From assembly GCF_036002945.1 (NCBI RefSeq), contig NZ_CP108529.1, forward strand, positions 5,575,001 to 5,639,000: 64,000 bases of DNA, written 5' to 3'. The stretch's first letter is position 1; each line of letters begins with the position of its first letter. The notes below the pieces were generated by a model. The model made no database searches. It was not told the DNA's origin and saw nothing but the letters and a program-made list of their open reading frames with translations. Of the stretch, positions 36,675-45,970 are shown one piece after another. This DNA is from Streptomyces sp. NBC_01224 (GTDB taxonomy: Bacteria; Actinomycetota; Actinomycetes; Streptomycetales; Streptomycetaceae). A program made the translations under genes and the position numbers.

Positions 36675-36704
36675 TTCGTTGCGCGGTGGGTGCGCGATTA
36701 CCCT
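36675..36704 (+). promoter_or_regulatory. candidate promoter of the 674-aa polymerase gene
   Basis: TTCGTT (36675-36680), 18 nt, TACCCT (36699-36704), ending 8 nt before ATG 36713, which has no Shine-Dalgarno; a leaderless or near-leaderless start is possible. Confidence 0.3.
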
Positions 36705-36712
36705 CGGCTGCC

Positions 36713-38737
36713 ATGCTCCTCAGTGTTGTCGTGCCCGTCCACCGCGTTCAGGGATATCTCAGGGCGAGCCTGGACTCCGTGCTGGGCCAGGGCCCCGGTG
36801 GATGGGAGCTTCTCGTCGTCGACGACGGGTCGAGGGACGGCAGCGCCGAGATCGCCGCCGAATTCGCGGCGCGCGACCCGAGGGTCAGGGTGATCACCCT
36901 CGACGAGCATCGCGGGGCGGGTCCGGCCCGCAACGCCGGGGCGGCAGAGGCACGGGGGCGGTATCTCCTCTTCCTCGACGGCGACGACCTGCTGCGACCG
37001 GGCGCCCTGGAAGCGATCACCGGCCGGCTGACCGCGAGCGAACCGGACGTGCTCCTCCTCGGACACGACCGCATCGACTGGTGGGGGGACGTCTCGTCCC
37101 CGGCACCCGTCATCCCGTCCCCGGCATCCGTTGCCGAGGACTTCTCCACCGCCGTCCCGCACCTCTTCCGCCGCGCCTTCTGGACCGCGCACGGTCTCCA
37201 CTTCACCGACGGCCCCTATGAGGACGTCCTCCCCGTCCACCGCGCCACCCTCCTCGCCTCCGACGCCGGCACACTCGACACCCTCGACCGGATCTGTGTC
37301 CGCCACCGCATCCGCCGCTCCGGCACCTTCGCCACCACCCCGGGACGCCACCACTTCGCGATTCTCGACGCATACGAACAGCTGCTCGCCGAGACGGGCC
37401 ACGACCCACGGATCCGGGCGGCGCGCACCCACCACCTGCGCGCCGTCCTCGCCGACCCCGGCCGGACCGCCCCCGAGGACCGCGCCGCCTTCCACCGCGC
37501 CGCAGCCCTCCCCGGCAACTACGCCGTCCACCGCGCCCGGGAAACCGTCCGCACCGGTCGCACCCGCATCCGGGCCGCCCTGCGCCACCGCAAGAAGACG
37601 CTCCGGGCCCGCGTCATGCGCGCCGCCTACCGAACGGATCTGCTCCGCCCCCTGGACCCCGACCTCGCGGTGTACGGGGCCTATTGGAACCGGGGAGTCG
37701 CCTGCAACCCGGCCGCGATCCACGCCAAGGCCCTCGAACTCGCCCCGCACATCCGGGGCGTCTGGGCCGTCTCCTCCCGTCACCGCGACCGCATGCCGCC
37801 CGGCATCCCGTACGTCATTGAGGGCTCCCGCGCCTACTGGCGGGCGATGGCCACCGCCACGTACCTGATCAACAACTCCAGCTTCCCCGGCGGCTTCACC
37901 AAACGCCCCGGCCAGCGCTATCTCCAGACCCACCACGGCACCCCGCTGAAGACCATGGGCCTGGACCAGCGCGCCTACCCGGCCCTCACCAACGGCATCA
38001 GCTTCGAGAAGATCGTCGCCCACGCCGACCAGTGGGACTTCTCCCTCTCCGCCAACCCGCACACCACCGAGATCTGGGACCGGGTCTACCCGTCCGGCTA
38101 CGAGCATCTGAACCTCGGCTACCCGCGCAACGACATCTTCTTCACCGCCACCCCCGAGCAGACCGCCGCGATCCGGCAGCGACTCTCCCTCGCCCCGGGC
38201 CGGACGGTGCTGCTGTACGCGCCCACCCATCGCGACTACCGCAAGGGCTTCGTCCCCCACCTCGACCTGGAACGACTCGCCCGCGAACTCGGACCGGACT
38301 ACGTCGTGCTGGTCCGGGCGCACTACTTCTACGGCCGCTCGGCGCAGCTGGACAGCGCCCGGGTGGTGGACGTGACGGCATATCCGTCCGTCGAGGAACT
38401 CTGCCTGGTCTCCGACGCGTTGATCACCGACTACTCGTCACTGATGTTCGACTACGCCTGCCTGGACCGCCCGATCATCAGCCACGCCCCGGACTGGGCC
38501 GCCTACCGGGCCTCGCGCGGCACCTACTTCGATCTGCTGTCCGGACGCCCCGGCGACACCCCGGGCGCGGTCGCCACCGACGAGGATGAGCTGCTGGAAC
38601 TGTTCAGGACGGGCGAGTGGCGCTCGGCGCGGACGGCGGAGCTGCGGGCGGCGTTCCGGGGGCGTTTTTGCCCGTACGACGACGGACACGCGGCCGAGCG
38701 CGTGGTGCGGCGGCTGTTCCTGAGCGACGGCGACTGA
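36713..38737 (+). CDS. GT2 glycosyltransferase fused to CDP-glycerol glycerophosphotransferase-like domain (674 aa)
   Basis: Short-class paralogue. GT-A domain about 1-230 with LSVVVPVH and FLDGDD (88-92); a basic linker; then the TagF-like domain with AAYRTDLLRPLDPDLAVYGA, LQTHHGTPLKTMGLD, LGYPRND, LLYAPTHRDYRKGF, VLVRAHYFYG and ALITDYSSLMFDYA. It lacks the long middle module of the 1.2-kb-residue class. It probably adds phosphopolyol and sugar units in the same pathway as its neighbours. ATG 36713 starts the GT fold directly; an upstream in-frame start at 36686 adds nine nonconserved residues. It is divergent from the 33075-36611 gene. Confidence 0.87.
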   Translation: MLLSVVVPVHRVQGYLRASLDSVLGQGPGGWELLVVDDGSRDGSAEIAAEFAARDPRVRVITLDEHRGAGPARNAGAAEARGRYLLFLDGDDLLRPGALEAITGRLTASEPDVLLLGHDRIDWWGDVSSPAPVIPSPASVAEDFSTAVPHLFRRAFWTAHGLHFTDGPYEDVLPVHRATLLASDAGTLDTLDRICVRHRIRRSGTFATTPGRHHFAILDAYEQLLAETGHDPRIRAARTHHLRAVLADPGRTAPEDRAAFHRAAALPGNYAVHRARETVRTGRTRIRAALRHRKKTLRARVMRAAYRTDLLRPLDPDLAVYGAYWNRGVACNPAAIHAKALELAPHIRGVWAVSSRHRDRMPPGIPYVIEGSRAYWRAMATATYLINNSSFPGGFTKRPGQRYLQTHHGTPLKTMGLDQRAYPALTNGISFEKIVAHADQWDFSLSANPHTTEIWDRVYPSGYEHLNLGYPRNDIFFTATPEQTAAIRQRLSLAPGRTVLLYAPTHRDYRKGFVPHLDLERLARELGPDYVVLVRAHYFYGRSAQLDSARVVDVTAYPSVEELCLVSDALITDYSSLMFDYACLDRPIISHAPDWAAYRASRGTYFDLLSGRPGDTPGAVATDEDELLELFRTGEWRSARTAELRAAFRGRFCPYDDGHAAERVVRRLFLSDGD

Positions 38738-38917
38738 CGACAACGCCGGAGGCGGAGGTCCCGGACACCGCGACGCCGCTGACAATCGCGGGCGAGGTCG
38801 TAAGCGCGGCGCAGCCGATGTCACCCGTTCGGGAAAGACCGCAACCGGTGACCCCCGGCCCTGCACAGGGTTGAGCCATACGGACAACCAGGCCCCCGAT
38901 GAACGGACGTGCTCAAC

Positions 38918-41900
38918 ATGCCGCCACGGCTCAGTGTCGTCGTACCCGTCCACAACGTCGAGCTCTATCTGACGGACTGCCTGAAGTCCCTCGCGGAGCA
39001 GACCATGGCCGACCTGGAGGTGGTGATGGTCGACGACGGGTCCACCGACAACAGCGCGGTCCTGGCCGCCGAGTTCGCCGAAAAGGACGGCCGGTTCCGG
39101 CTGGTGAGCCAGGAGAACGGCGGACTCGGGCACGCCCGCAACACCGGGGTCCGCAACTGCGACCCGGGCGCCCGCCATCTCGCCTTCGTCGACAGCGACG
39201 ACGTGCTCCCACCCCGCGCGTACGAACTCCTCGTCGGCGCCCTGGAGGAGACCGGCTCGGACATCGCGTCCGGCAATGTGCTGCGGCTGCGGGCCTCCGG
39301 AAAGCTCCAGCAGTCGCCCAACTTCCGCAAGCCCATGGCGACGACCCGGCTGCGCACCCACATCTCCCGCGACTGGGACCTCGCCGCCGACCGGATCGCC
39401 TGCAACAAGGTCTTCCGCCGGTCCTTCTGGGACGAGCACGCCTTCGCCTTCCCGGTCGGCGCCCTCTACGAGGACATCCCGGTCGTCCTGCCCGCCCACT
39501 TCCTGGCCCGCTCCGTCGATGTGCTGAAGGACGCGGTCTACCACTGGCGCGACCGGGCGGGCTCGATCACCACCCGTCGGGCCGTCGTCCGCGGTATCCA
39601 GGACCGGGCCTCGCACGTGCTGGGCGTCTCCACCTTCCTCGACGAGCACCGCGGCGCCGCCGACAAACGACAGTACGAGGCGCACGTCCTCGCCAACGAC
39701 CTCTGGTACTTCATGGAGGCACTGCCCGACGGCGACGAGGAGTACCGTCGCGCCTTCCTCACCTACGCGAACGAGTTCACCGACCAGGTCGACCCGGCCG
39801 TCCTCGACGCGCTCCCGCTGCGGCTGCGCCTGATGTGGCACCTCGTGCGCGAACGACGGACCGACGAACTGCTGGCCCTGCTCGCCTTCGACAAGGCCGA
39901 GCCGGGAGCATTCGCGGTACGGGGCGTGCGGCGCCGCAGCGCCTTCTTCCCCGCCCTCGTCCGGCCGGTGCCGCGCTCCGTGCTGCGGGTCACCGACCGG
40001 GATCTGCCGCTCACCGCCCGGCTGCGGGACGCCCACTGGAGGGGCGGCAAGCTGCACCTCAGGGGGTACGCGTACATCCGGAATCTGCCCGCCACCACGC
40101 GCGGCACCGAGTTCCGGGCCGGCTGGCTGCGGGCGGGGCGACGGCATGTGCTGCCGCTCCGGCTGCGCACGGTCGCCGAACCCGAGGCCACCGCCCGGTC
40201 CCGGCAGAGCCTGCACGACTACGACCGGTCCGGCTTCGAGACCGTCATCGACCCGGCCAGGCTCCGCATCGATGCGGCCGGCAGCCCCGACCGGCTCACC
40301 TGGCGCCTGGAGATCGGCATCGCCGGGCACGGCATGCTGCGCCGCTCCGACCTCTCGACGAGCGAGGCGGCCGCACCGCCGCCCGTGCACCGGCCCGACG
40401 GCGACCACCGGATCGTGCCCGCCTTCGAGGACGGCAGGCTCGTTCTGCACGCCGAGCGGATCGATGCCCGCTTCGAGACACACCGCGCGGGCGGCACGGG
40501 CGGCGGCGCAGGCACCGTGGTGATCGACGGGATGATCCGCGACCGCCTAGGCAAGGGACCGCTGCGCCTCGCACTCACCCACCGGGCCTCCGGTACCTCC
40601 TTCGACTGTCCGGTGACCGTGCACGAAGGGGCGGTGCCCTCGGCTGCGGGGTGGCGGCGTTTCACAGCCGATGTCCCGCTCGGCGCCTTCGCCGACGCCC
40701 GGCAGGGAGCGGGGGAGGGGGCGGTGCCCGCACAGCTGCCGTACAGCCTGCAGCTCCTCGGCCCGGACGGGCGCAGGACACCGATCGACGTGCCGGGGCC
40801 TGTACCGCCGGGCCGCTACCCGCTGGGCAGGGACGGCGACCTGCGGCGCGAACTCGGTCTGACCGCAAGCTCCCGCGGCAATCTGCTGATCAGCGACCGC
40901 ACCGTACAACCCGCCGTCGACCTGGCGACCTGGACGGGGGACGGACAGCTCCTCCTGGAGGGCACCTTCCCCGACGACCCGGAACGGCCCGTCGAGCTGG
41001 TGGCCCGGCACAGCGGACACGGCGAGGAGGCCACCTTCCCCCTCACCTCCTCCGGGGCCGTCGGGGCGCGGCGGTTCAGGGCCGCGCTCCGGCCGGACGC
41101 CGTAGAAGGACCCGGTGGGAAACTGCCGCTGGGCCAGGGCCACTGGTACCTCTTCCTCCGCGAGAAGGGTGCGAGGGACGACGCGTACGACGCCCCGCTG
41201 CGCATCCCGGCCGCCGCCCACCGCACCCTGCCCGCCGCCCGCACCCTCGCGGGCCGGAAGTACCTCATCGAGCGGCGCTTCCACGACCAGCTGCTGATCA
41301 ACTCCGCATCGGTGCTCACCGCCGCGGAACGCGGTGCGCGCGGCAAGCGGCTGCTGCGCGAGGCGTACCGGGGCCTGCGCATGGCACCTCTGCGCGACAC
41401 CGTGCTGTACAGCAGCTTCGACGGCCGCCAGTACTCCGACTCGCCGCGCGCGATCCATGAGGAAGTGGCGCGGCGGGGAGCCGAGTTGGACCATCTGTGG
41501 GTGGTGCGCGACCAGCAGGCCCGTATCCCGGCGGGAGCCACGGCCGTCGAGCACGGCTCCGCCGCCTGGCACGAGGCGCTGGCCCGCAGCCGTCACATCG
41601 TCACCAACACCCAGCTGCCGGAGTGGTTCGAGCGGCGCGAGGGCCAGTGCGTCGTCCAGACCTGGCACGGCACCCCCCTCAAGCGCATCGGTCTCGACCT
41701 CGCGGGCACCGCCCGGGCCAACACCGCCTATATCGCCACCATCGAGCGGCGCGCCCGCCAGTGGAGCGTCCTGGTCTCCCCGAACCGCTTCTCCACCCCC
41801 GTCCTGCGGCGCTCGTTCGGCTACCGGGGCGAGGTTCTGGAGTGCGGCTATCCCCGCAACGACCTGTTCCGCGCCTCGGACCGGACCAAGGTCGCCGCGG

Positions 41901-42484
41901 CGGTACGGGAGCGGCTCGGCATCCCCGAGGGCAAGCGGGTTGTGCTGTACGCGCCGACCTGGCGCGAGGACAGGCCGCAGGGCGGCGGCCGCTACGCCCT
42001 CGACCTGCAGCTCGACCTGGACGCCGCCGAACGCGAACTCGGCGCGGACACCGTCCTGTTGGTCCGCCGCCACTATCTGGTGACCGACCGCCTCCCGGAC
42101 AGCGGCAGCGGCTTCGTCCGTGACGTCTCGCGCTACGGGGACGTCGGCGAGCTGATGCTGGTCAGCGACGCGTTGGTCACCGACTACTCCTCGCTGATGT
42201 TCGACTTCGCCCAGACCGGCCGACCGATGCTCTTTCACACCCACGATCTGGCGCACTACCGCGACACCCTGCGCGGCTTCTGCTTCGACTTCGAGGCCCG
42301 CGCCCCGGGCCCCCTGATCCCCGGCTCCGCCGGACTCATCGAGGCGCTGCGCGACCCGGAGCGGGCCACCAGGGGACACGCGCAGGCGTACGAGGCATTT
42401 CTCCGGGACTTCTGCGACCTGGACGACGGACACGCGGCGGCGGGGGTGGTCGACCGGATGCTTCAGGGCCTTGACCGGTCTTGA
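38918..42484 (+). CDS. GT2 glycosyltransferase fused to CDP-glycerol glycerophosphotransferase-like domain (1188 aa)
   Basis: Long-class paralogue of the 33075-36611 protein, alignable over most of its length. GT-A domain with SVVVPVHNVELYLTDCL and FVDSDD; receptor-like segment THISRDWDLAADRIACNKVF; beta-rich middle; TagF-like end with VVQTWHGTPLKRIGLD, CGYPRNDLF, VVLYAPTWRED, LLVRRHYL and ALVTDYSSLMFDFA. ATG 38918 is preferred over GTG 38909; neither has a strong ribosome site. The C-terminal codons run into a 10-bp tandem repeat TTGACCGGTC (42471-42490) that contains the stop. A terminator follows. Confidence 0.88.
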   Translation: MPPRLSVVVPVHNVELYLTDCLKSLAEQTMADLEVVMVDDGSTDNSAVLAAEFAEKDGRFRLVSQENGGLGHARNTGVRNCDPGARHLAFVDSDDVLPPRAYELLVGALEETGSDIASGNVLRLRASGKLQQSPNFRKPMATTRLRTHISRDWDLAADRIACNKVFRRSFWDEHAFAFPVGALYEDIPVVLPAHFLARSVDVLKDAVYHWRDRAGSITTRRAVVRGIQDRASHVLGVSTFLDEHRGAADKRQYEAHVLANDLWYFMEALPDGDEEYRRAFLTYANEFTDQVDPAVLDALPLRLRLMWHLVRERRTDELLALLAFDKAEPGAFAVRGVRRRSAFFPALVRPVPRSVLRVTDRDLPLTARLRDAHWRGGKLHLRGYAYIRNLPATTRGTEFRAGWLRAGRRHVLPLRLRTVAEPEATARSRQSLHDYDRSGFETVIDPARLRIDAAGSPDRLTWRLEIGIAGHGMLRRSDLSTSEAAAPPPVHRPDGDHRIVPAFEDGRLVLHAERIDARFETHRAGGTGGGAGTVVIDGMIRDRLGKGPLRLALTHRASGTSFDCPVTVHEGAVPSAAGWRRFTADVPLGAFADARQGAGEGAVPAQLPYSLQLLGPDGRRTPIDVPGPVPPGRYPLGRDGDLRRELGLTASSRGNLLISDRTVQPAVDLATWTGDGQLLLEGTFPDDPERPVELVARHSGHGEEATFPLTSSGAVGARRFRAALRPDAVEGPGGKLPLGQGHWYLFLREKGARDDAYDAPLRIPAAAHRTLPAARTLAGRKYLIERRFHDQLLINSASVLTAAERGARGKRLLREAYRGLRMAPLRDTVLYSSFDGRQYSDSPRAIHEEVARRGAELDHLWVVRDQQARIPAGATAVEHGSAAWHEALARSRHIVTNTQLPEWFERREGQCVVQTWHGTPLKRIGLDLAGTARANTAYIATIERRARQWSVLVSPNRFSTPVLRRSFGYRGEVLECGYPRNDLFRASDRTKVAAAVRERLGIPEGKRVVLYAPTWREDRPQGGGRYALDLQLDLDAAERELGADTVLLVRRHYLVTDRLPDSGSGFVRDVSRYGDVGELMLVSDALVTDYSSLMFDFAQTGRPMLFHTHDLAHYRDTLRGFCFDFEARAPGPLIPGSAGLIEALRDPERATRGHAQAYEAFLRDFCDLDDGHAAAGVVDRMLQGLDRS

Positions 42485-42517
42485 CCGGTCTTGATCCGAC
42501 GGACCGTGGTCCGTGCA

Positions 42518-42545
42518 GCCCGGCCGGTCCCGGTGCCGGCCGGGC
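42518..42545 (+). terminator. terminator after 1188-aa polymerase gene
   Basis: GCCCGGCCGG (42518-42527) / CCGGCCGGGC (42536-42545), 10-bp perfect stem with 8-nt loop, preceded by a small GGACC/GGTCC hairpin at 42501. No T tract. Confidence 0.65.
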
Positions 42546-42663
42546 AGGACCCCGAGGCCACCACACCCCGCCTGAACCGTTTGAGTGATTCAGGGATTCG
42601 GACGTTTGCGCAGATACGCAGGGCATCGAAGTCGCGAGCCATGTAAGTGTGGTCATCGGTGTG

Positions 42664-42691
42664 TTGCTCAGCGTCCTCGGGTTGCTACGTT
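42664..42691 (+). promoter_or_regulatory. candidate promoter, leaderless GT-C gene
   Basis: TTGCTC (42664-42669), 16 nt, TACGTT (42686-42691); ATG 42700 follows 8 nt later without a Shine-Dalgarno, so the mRNA would start at or within 1-2 nt of the ATG. Confidence 0.4.
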
Positions 42692-42699
42692 CTGTTTTC

Positions 42700-43941
42700 A
42701 TGGGTATCCGAATGCGATGCGAAACCTGGGACGTACGACGGGCGAGAGCGGTGGTGCTCGTTGCTGCGGCCGCCGGTCTCCTCACCCGAATGCTGATCGC
42801 GGCGAATAAGCCCGGACCGGCCGACGTGCGGATCTTTCAAGGTTTCGCAGAGGCCATCGTGCGGTACGGCCCCATTCGGATTTACGAACAGCCACTGCCG
42901 GGACTGCCCGTCTACAACCATCCGCCACTGGCCGGCTGGATGCTCCTAGGTCTGCACGAACTCTCCGAACTCGGAATTTCCTTCGGAACGCTGATCAGAT
43001 CACCCGCCTCGATCGCCGACTTCTTCTGCGCTCTCCTCGTGTTCGAAATCGTGCGTCGGCGCAGCTCCGCCGGTACGGCGGTCGCCTGCGGTGTGGGCGT
43101 GGCCGTCAGCCCCGTACTGATCGCCACCTCCGGCTATCACGGCAACACCGACGCGGTCGCCATCACGTTCGCCCTGGCCGCCGCCCATCTGCTCGCCGAC
43201 CGGAAGTCGCCGCTGGCCGCCGGGGTGTGTGCCGCGCTCTCGATCAGTGTCAAGTTCGTCCCGGTGGTGGTGATCCCGGCGCTGTTCGTCGTCGCGCTGC
43301 GCTCCGGCCGGCCGACGCTCATCCGTTTCACCGCCGGGTTCACCGCCCTCGTCGCCCTCGTCTGGGGACCGGTCCTGGTGACCGTGCCGCAGAGCCTCAA
43401 GGAGAACGTCCTGGAGTACGCGGGCGGCAGCTACCGGCTCTGGGGTCTCGTCCGGTTCGCCGACGCGCTCGGCCTGTCGCAGTCCTTCATCACCTTCATC
43501 CAGGGCGAGGGTCACTTCCTCTTCGTGCTGGTCTGCGTGTCGGTCGGGGTCTGGCTCGCCTGGCTGCGGCCCGCGCAGCTGCCCTATGTCGTCGCCGTAA
43601 CGATGGGCCTCCTGCTGCTGCTCTCCACCGCGTCCGCCCTGCAGTACCTGACCTGGGCGGCCGCCGGGCTGTTCGTCATCGGGTTCTGGGAAGGCGCCGC
43701 GTACAGCTGTCTGCTCGGCCTGACGGCGGTCCTCGGTTACCAGGGACGCTCCGCCGTGCGCTGGAGCGAAACGGTGCTGCATCTGGGCGAGGCCGGCTGG
43801 TTCGTCCTCGCCGCCTGCCTCGTCAGCGGAGTCCGCAAGATCCTCGCCGCGCAGTCGGCCGCACCCCCGCAATCCCCCGCCGACCGGAGCTCGGTCCCGG
43901 CGCCCTGCACCCCGCGGCCCACCGGTTCCTCCATCAACTGA
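42700..43941 (+). CDS. Polytopic membrane glycosyltransferase, GT-C fold candidate
   Basis: 413 aa from ATG 42700; a GTG at 42649 would add a hydrophobic 17-residue extension that is probably fortuitous. About ten hydrophobic helices. The first external loop has ADVRIFQGFAEAIVRYGP and PVYNHPPLAGW, where an Asp after helix 1 and an HPP motif resemble lipid-phosphate-sugar-dependent GT-C enzymes (GT39/GT87 type). Inferred: it transfers a sugar from polyprenyl-phosphate to a surface polymer. The next two genes encode a polyprenyl-phosphate-sugar-synthase-like protein and a small flippase-like protein, which supports this. The Pro/Ser-rich tail is cytoplasmic or external and uncertain. Confidence 0.8.
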   Translation: MGIRMRCETWDVRRARAVVLVAAAAGLLTRMLIAANKPGPADVRIFQGFAEAIVRYGPIRIYEQPLPGLPVYNHPPLAGWMLLGLHELSELGISFGTLIRSPASIADFFCALLVFEIVRRRSSAGTAVACGVGVAVSPVLIATSGYHGNTDAVAITFALAAAHLLADRKSPLAAGVCAALSISVKFVPVVVIPALFVVALRSGRPTLIRFTAGFTALVALVWGPVLVTVPQSLKENVLEYAGGSYRLWGLVRFADALGLSQSFITFIQGEGHFLFVLVCVSVGVWLAWLRPAQLPYVVAVTMGLLLLLSTASALQYLTWAAAGLFVIGFWEGAAYSCLLGLTAVLGYQGRSAVRWSETVLHLGEAGWFVLAACLVSGVRKILAAQSAAPPQSPADRSSVPAPCTPRPTGSSIN

Positions 43942-43981
43942 CCGCCCCTCCCAAGCACCGAGCACAACTGGAGAACGCCCC

Positions 43982-45496
43982 GTGAAGGAAAGCCCGAGCC
44001 CCAGGATCGGCATCCTGGTGGTCGCGTACAACGCCGAGACGACACTGGAGAGGACCCTCGACCGCATTCCGGAAGATTTCCGGTCCAAGGTCGCCGAGGT
44101 CCTGATTCTCGACGACGCGAGCCATGACGCGACCTTCACCGCAGGCTGCCGCTGGTCGCAGACGGAGGGACTGCCGCGGACCGTGGTGATGCGGCACACC
44201 AAGAATCTCGGATACGGCGGAAACCAGAAGGCCGGATATGCGCTGGCCGCCGAACACGGACTCGACATCATCGTGCTGCTGCACGGCGACGGACAGTACG
44301 CCCCCGAATTCCTGCCCGACATGGTCGCACCGATCGAACGCGGGGAATGCGATGCCGTGTTCGGCTCGCGGATGATGAAACCCGGATCCGCTCTCAAGGG
44401 CGGCATGCCGGTGTACAAATGGCTCGGCAACCGTATTCTCACCCGCCTGGAGAACACCCTTCTCGGCTCGCAGCTCACCGAATTCCACTCCGGGTACCGC
44501 GCCTACAGCGTCGCGGCACTCAAGAGGCTGCCGATCCACCGGAACACCGACGCGTTCGACTTCGACACCCAGATCATCGTCCAGCTGCTCAACGAAGGAA
44601 TGCGGATCAAGGAGATCCCCGTCCCCACCTACTACGGCGACGAGATCTGCTACGTCAACGGCATGAAGTACGCGAAGGACGTCGTCAAGGACGTCCTCGA
44701 ATACCGGCTCGCCGTCAAGGGATTCGGCACCTGCGCCTGGATCCCCAAGCCCGTCGAGTACGCGTTCAAGGAGGGCGACGGTTCCTCGCACGCCGTCATC
44801 CTGGAGAAGATGCGCAGCCTTCCGCCCGGCCGGGTCCTCGATCTCGGCTGCTCCGGCGGCCTGTTCGCCCAGCGACTCGAAGCCCTCGGCCACGAAGTGA
44901 CGGGTGTGGACTACGTCGAGGTCCCCGGCGTACGCGAGAAATGCACCCACTTCCACCTCGCCGACCTGGAGGAGGGGCTGCCCGCGGAGATCGGCACCGA
45001 TTACGACTATGTCGTCGCCGGCGATGTCATCGAGCACCTCTCCCGCCCCGAGCGCGTGCTCGCCGAGGTCGCCACCGTGCTGCGGCCCGGCGGCCATGTA
45101 CTGCTCTCCGTACCGAACTTCAGCCACTGGTACTCACGGCTGCGGGTCGCGCTCGGCGTCTTCGACTACGACCGGCGCGGCATCCTCGACGAGACGCATC
45201 TGCGCTTCTTCACCCGGGCCAGCCTGCGTCGCACGGTCAGGAGCGCGGGCTACGACGTCCTCCACATCGCCTCCACCGGAGCCCCGTTCTGGGCGCTGCT
45301 CGGAGGCGGACCGCTCCCCGCGGTCCTCGGCGGGGTGTCGAAGCTGCTCACCCGGATCCGGCCGACGCTGTTCGGCTATCAGCACGTCGCACTGCTCACC
45401 CCGCATGCGGCCGAGACGATCATCGCTGGAGAGCACGTCGATGTACAGGACATCCTCAACCGACGGTACGCCGCTGCCGACCGGGTCGGCGTCTGA
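43982..45496 (+). CDS. Polyprenyl-phosphate-sugar-synthase-like GT2 fused to SAM methyltransferase
   Basis: 504 aa from GTG with GGAG 8 nt upstream. Residues 1-235: DPM1-like GT2 with ILVVAYNAETTLERTL, LILDDAS, NLGYGGNQKAGYALA, VLLHGDGQYAPE (DxD-type motif at 101-105) and FHSGYRAY. Residues about 270-430: class I methyltransferase with VLDLGCSGGLFAQRLE (SAM loop), VVAGDVIEHLSRPERVL and LRPGGHVLLSVPN. The fusion suggests a lipid-linked sugar that is also methylated, or a methylated polymer end. It overlaps the next gene by 56 nt. Confidence 0.88.
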   Translation: MKESPSPRIGILVVAYNAETTLERTLDRIPEDFRSKVAEVLILDDASHDATFTAGCRWSQTEGLPRTVVMRHTKNLGYGGNQKAGYALAAEHGLDIIVLLHGDGQYAPEFLPDMVAPIERGECDAVFGSRMMKPGSALKGGMPVYKWLGNRILTRLENTLLGSQLTEFHSGYRAYSVAALKRLPIHRNTDAFDFDTQIIVQLLNEGMRIKEIPVPTYYGDEICYVNGMKYAKDVVKDVLEYRLAVKGFGTCAWIPKPVEYAFKEGDGSSHAVILEKMRSLPPGRVLDLGCSGGLFAQRLEALGHEVTGVDYVEVPGVREKCTHFHLADLEEGLPAEIGTDYDYVVAGDVIEHLSRPERVLAEVATVLRPGGHVLLSVPNFSHWYSRLRVALGVFDYDRRGILDETHLRFFTRASLRRTVRSAGYDVLHIASTGAPFWALLGGGPLPAVLGGVSKLLTRIRPTLFGYQHVALLTPHAAETIIAGEHVDVQDILNRRYAAADRVGV

Positions 45497-45941
45497 GGCC
45501 GCCGTCCCCCGTCCCACCCCCGCCCCGACGTCCGAAGCCCCGGTCGCCGCAGTCAGGAGCAAGGCCTTGACCCTCCCCAGTCTGATGCTGCTGCTGTTCG
45601 CCGTGTTCTCGTCGGCGGGCGGCCAGATCATGCTCAAACACGGGATGAAGGGCGCCGCGGCCGCCGCCGCGCAGGGCGGCGGGTCCCTCGCCGTGCGCGC
45701 CGCGACCAGCCCCTGGGTCGTCCTCGGCCTGGTGGTCTTCGCGGTGTCCGCCATCGCCTGGATGACCACTCTGGCCAAGGTGCCGCTGTCCATCGCCTAT
45801 CCGTTCAACGCCCTCGGGTATCTGCTGATCGTGCTGGCCGGGGCGACCGTGCTGCACGAGCGGACCTCGATGTGGACCTGGGGAGGCTCGCTGCTCGTGG
45901 TCGTCGGCCTCTTCACGGTGATGGCGGGCCAGCAACGCTGA
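45441..45941 (+). CDS. Small four-helix EamA/SMR-type protein, ArnE/F-like flippase candidate
   Basis: 166 aa from ATG 45441, with GGAG 9 nt upstream, starting inside the previous gene in another frame. A Pro/Ala/Thr-rich tail of about 40 residues precedes four helices (about 44-62, 92-110, 117-137, 145-163). GGQIMLKHGMK at the first helix and PLSIAYPFNALGYLLIVLAG resemble ArnE/ArnF, which flip undecaprenyl-phosphate-aminoarabinose. Context (lipid-sugar synthase before it, GT-C enzyme before that) makes a lipid-phosphate-sugar flippase the best guess; a general EamA transporter is the alternative. Its stop is 6 nt from the convergent gene. Confidence 0.8.
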   Translation: MYRTSSTDGTPLPTGSASEAAVPRPTPAPTSEAPVAAVRSKALTLPSLMLLLFAVFSSAGGQIMLKHGMKGAAAAAAQGGGSLAVRAATSPWVVLGLVVFAVSAIAWMTTLAKVPLSIAYPFNALGYLLIVLAGATVLHERTSMWTWGGSLLVVVGLFTVMAGQQR

Positions 45942-45947
45942 GCAGAT

Positions 45948-45970
45948 TCAAGCCCGTCCGGCGCTCGAGG
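45948..45970 (-). repeat. dispersed intergenic repeat, copy C
   Basis: On the minus strand CCTCGAGCGCCGGACGGGCT then TGA: the same core as copies A and B. This copy forms the last codons (Ser-Ser-Ala-Gly-Arg-Ala) and the stop codon of the 733-aa polymerase gene. Confidence 0.6.

Noticed and set aside
42599..42610. Shared 12-mer CGGACGTTTGCG upstream of the GT-C gene and, on the minus strand, of the 770-aa polymerase gene (50545-50556)
   Set aside because: Different distances to the start codons and no further similarity; may be chance, so not called as a regulatory motif.
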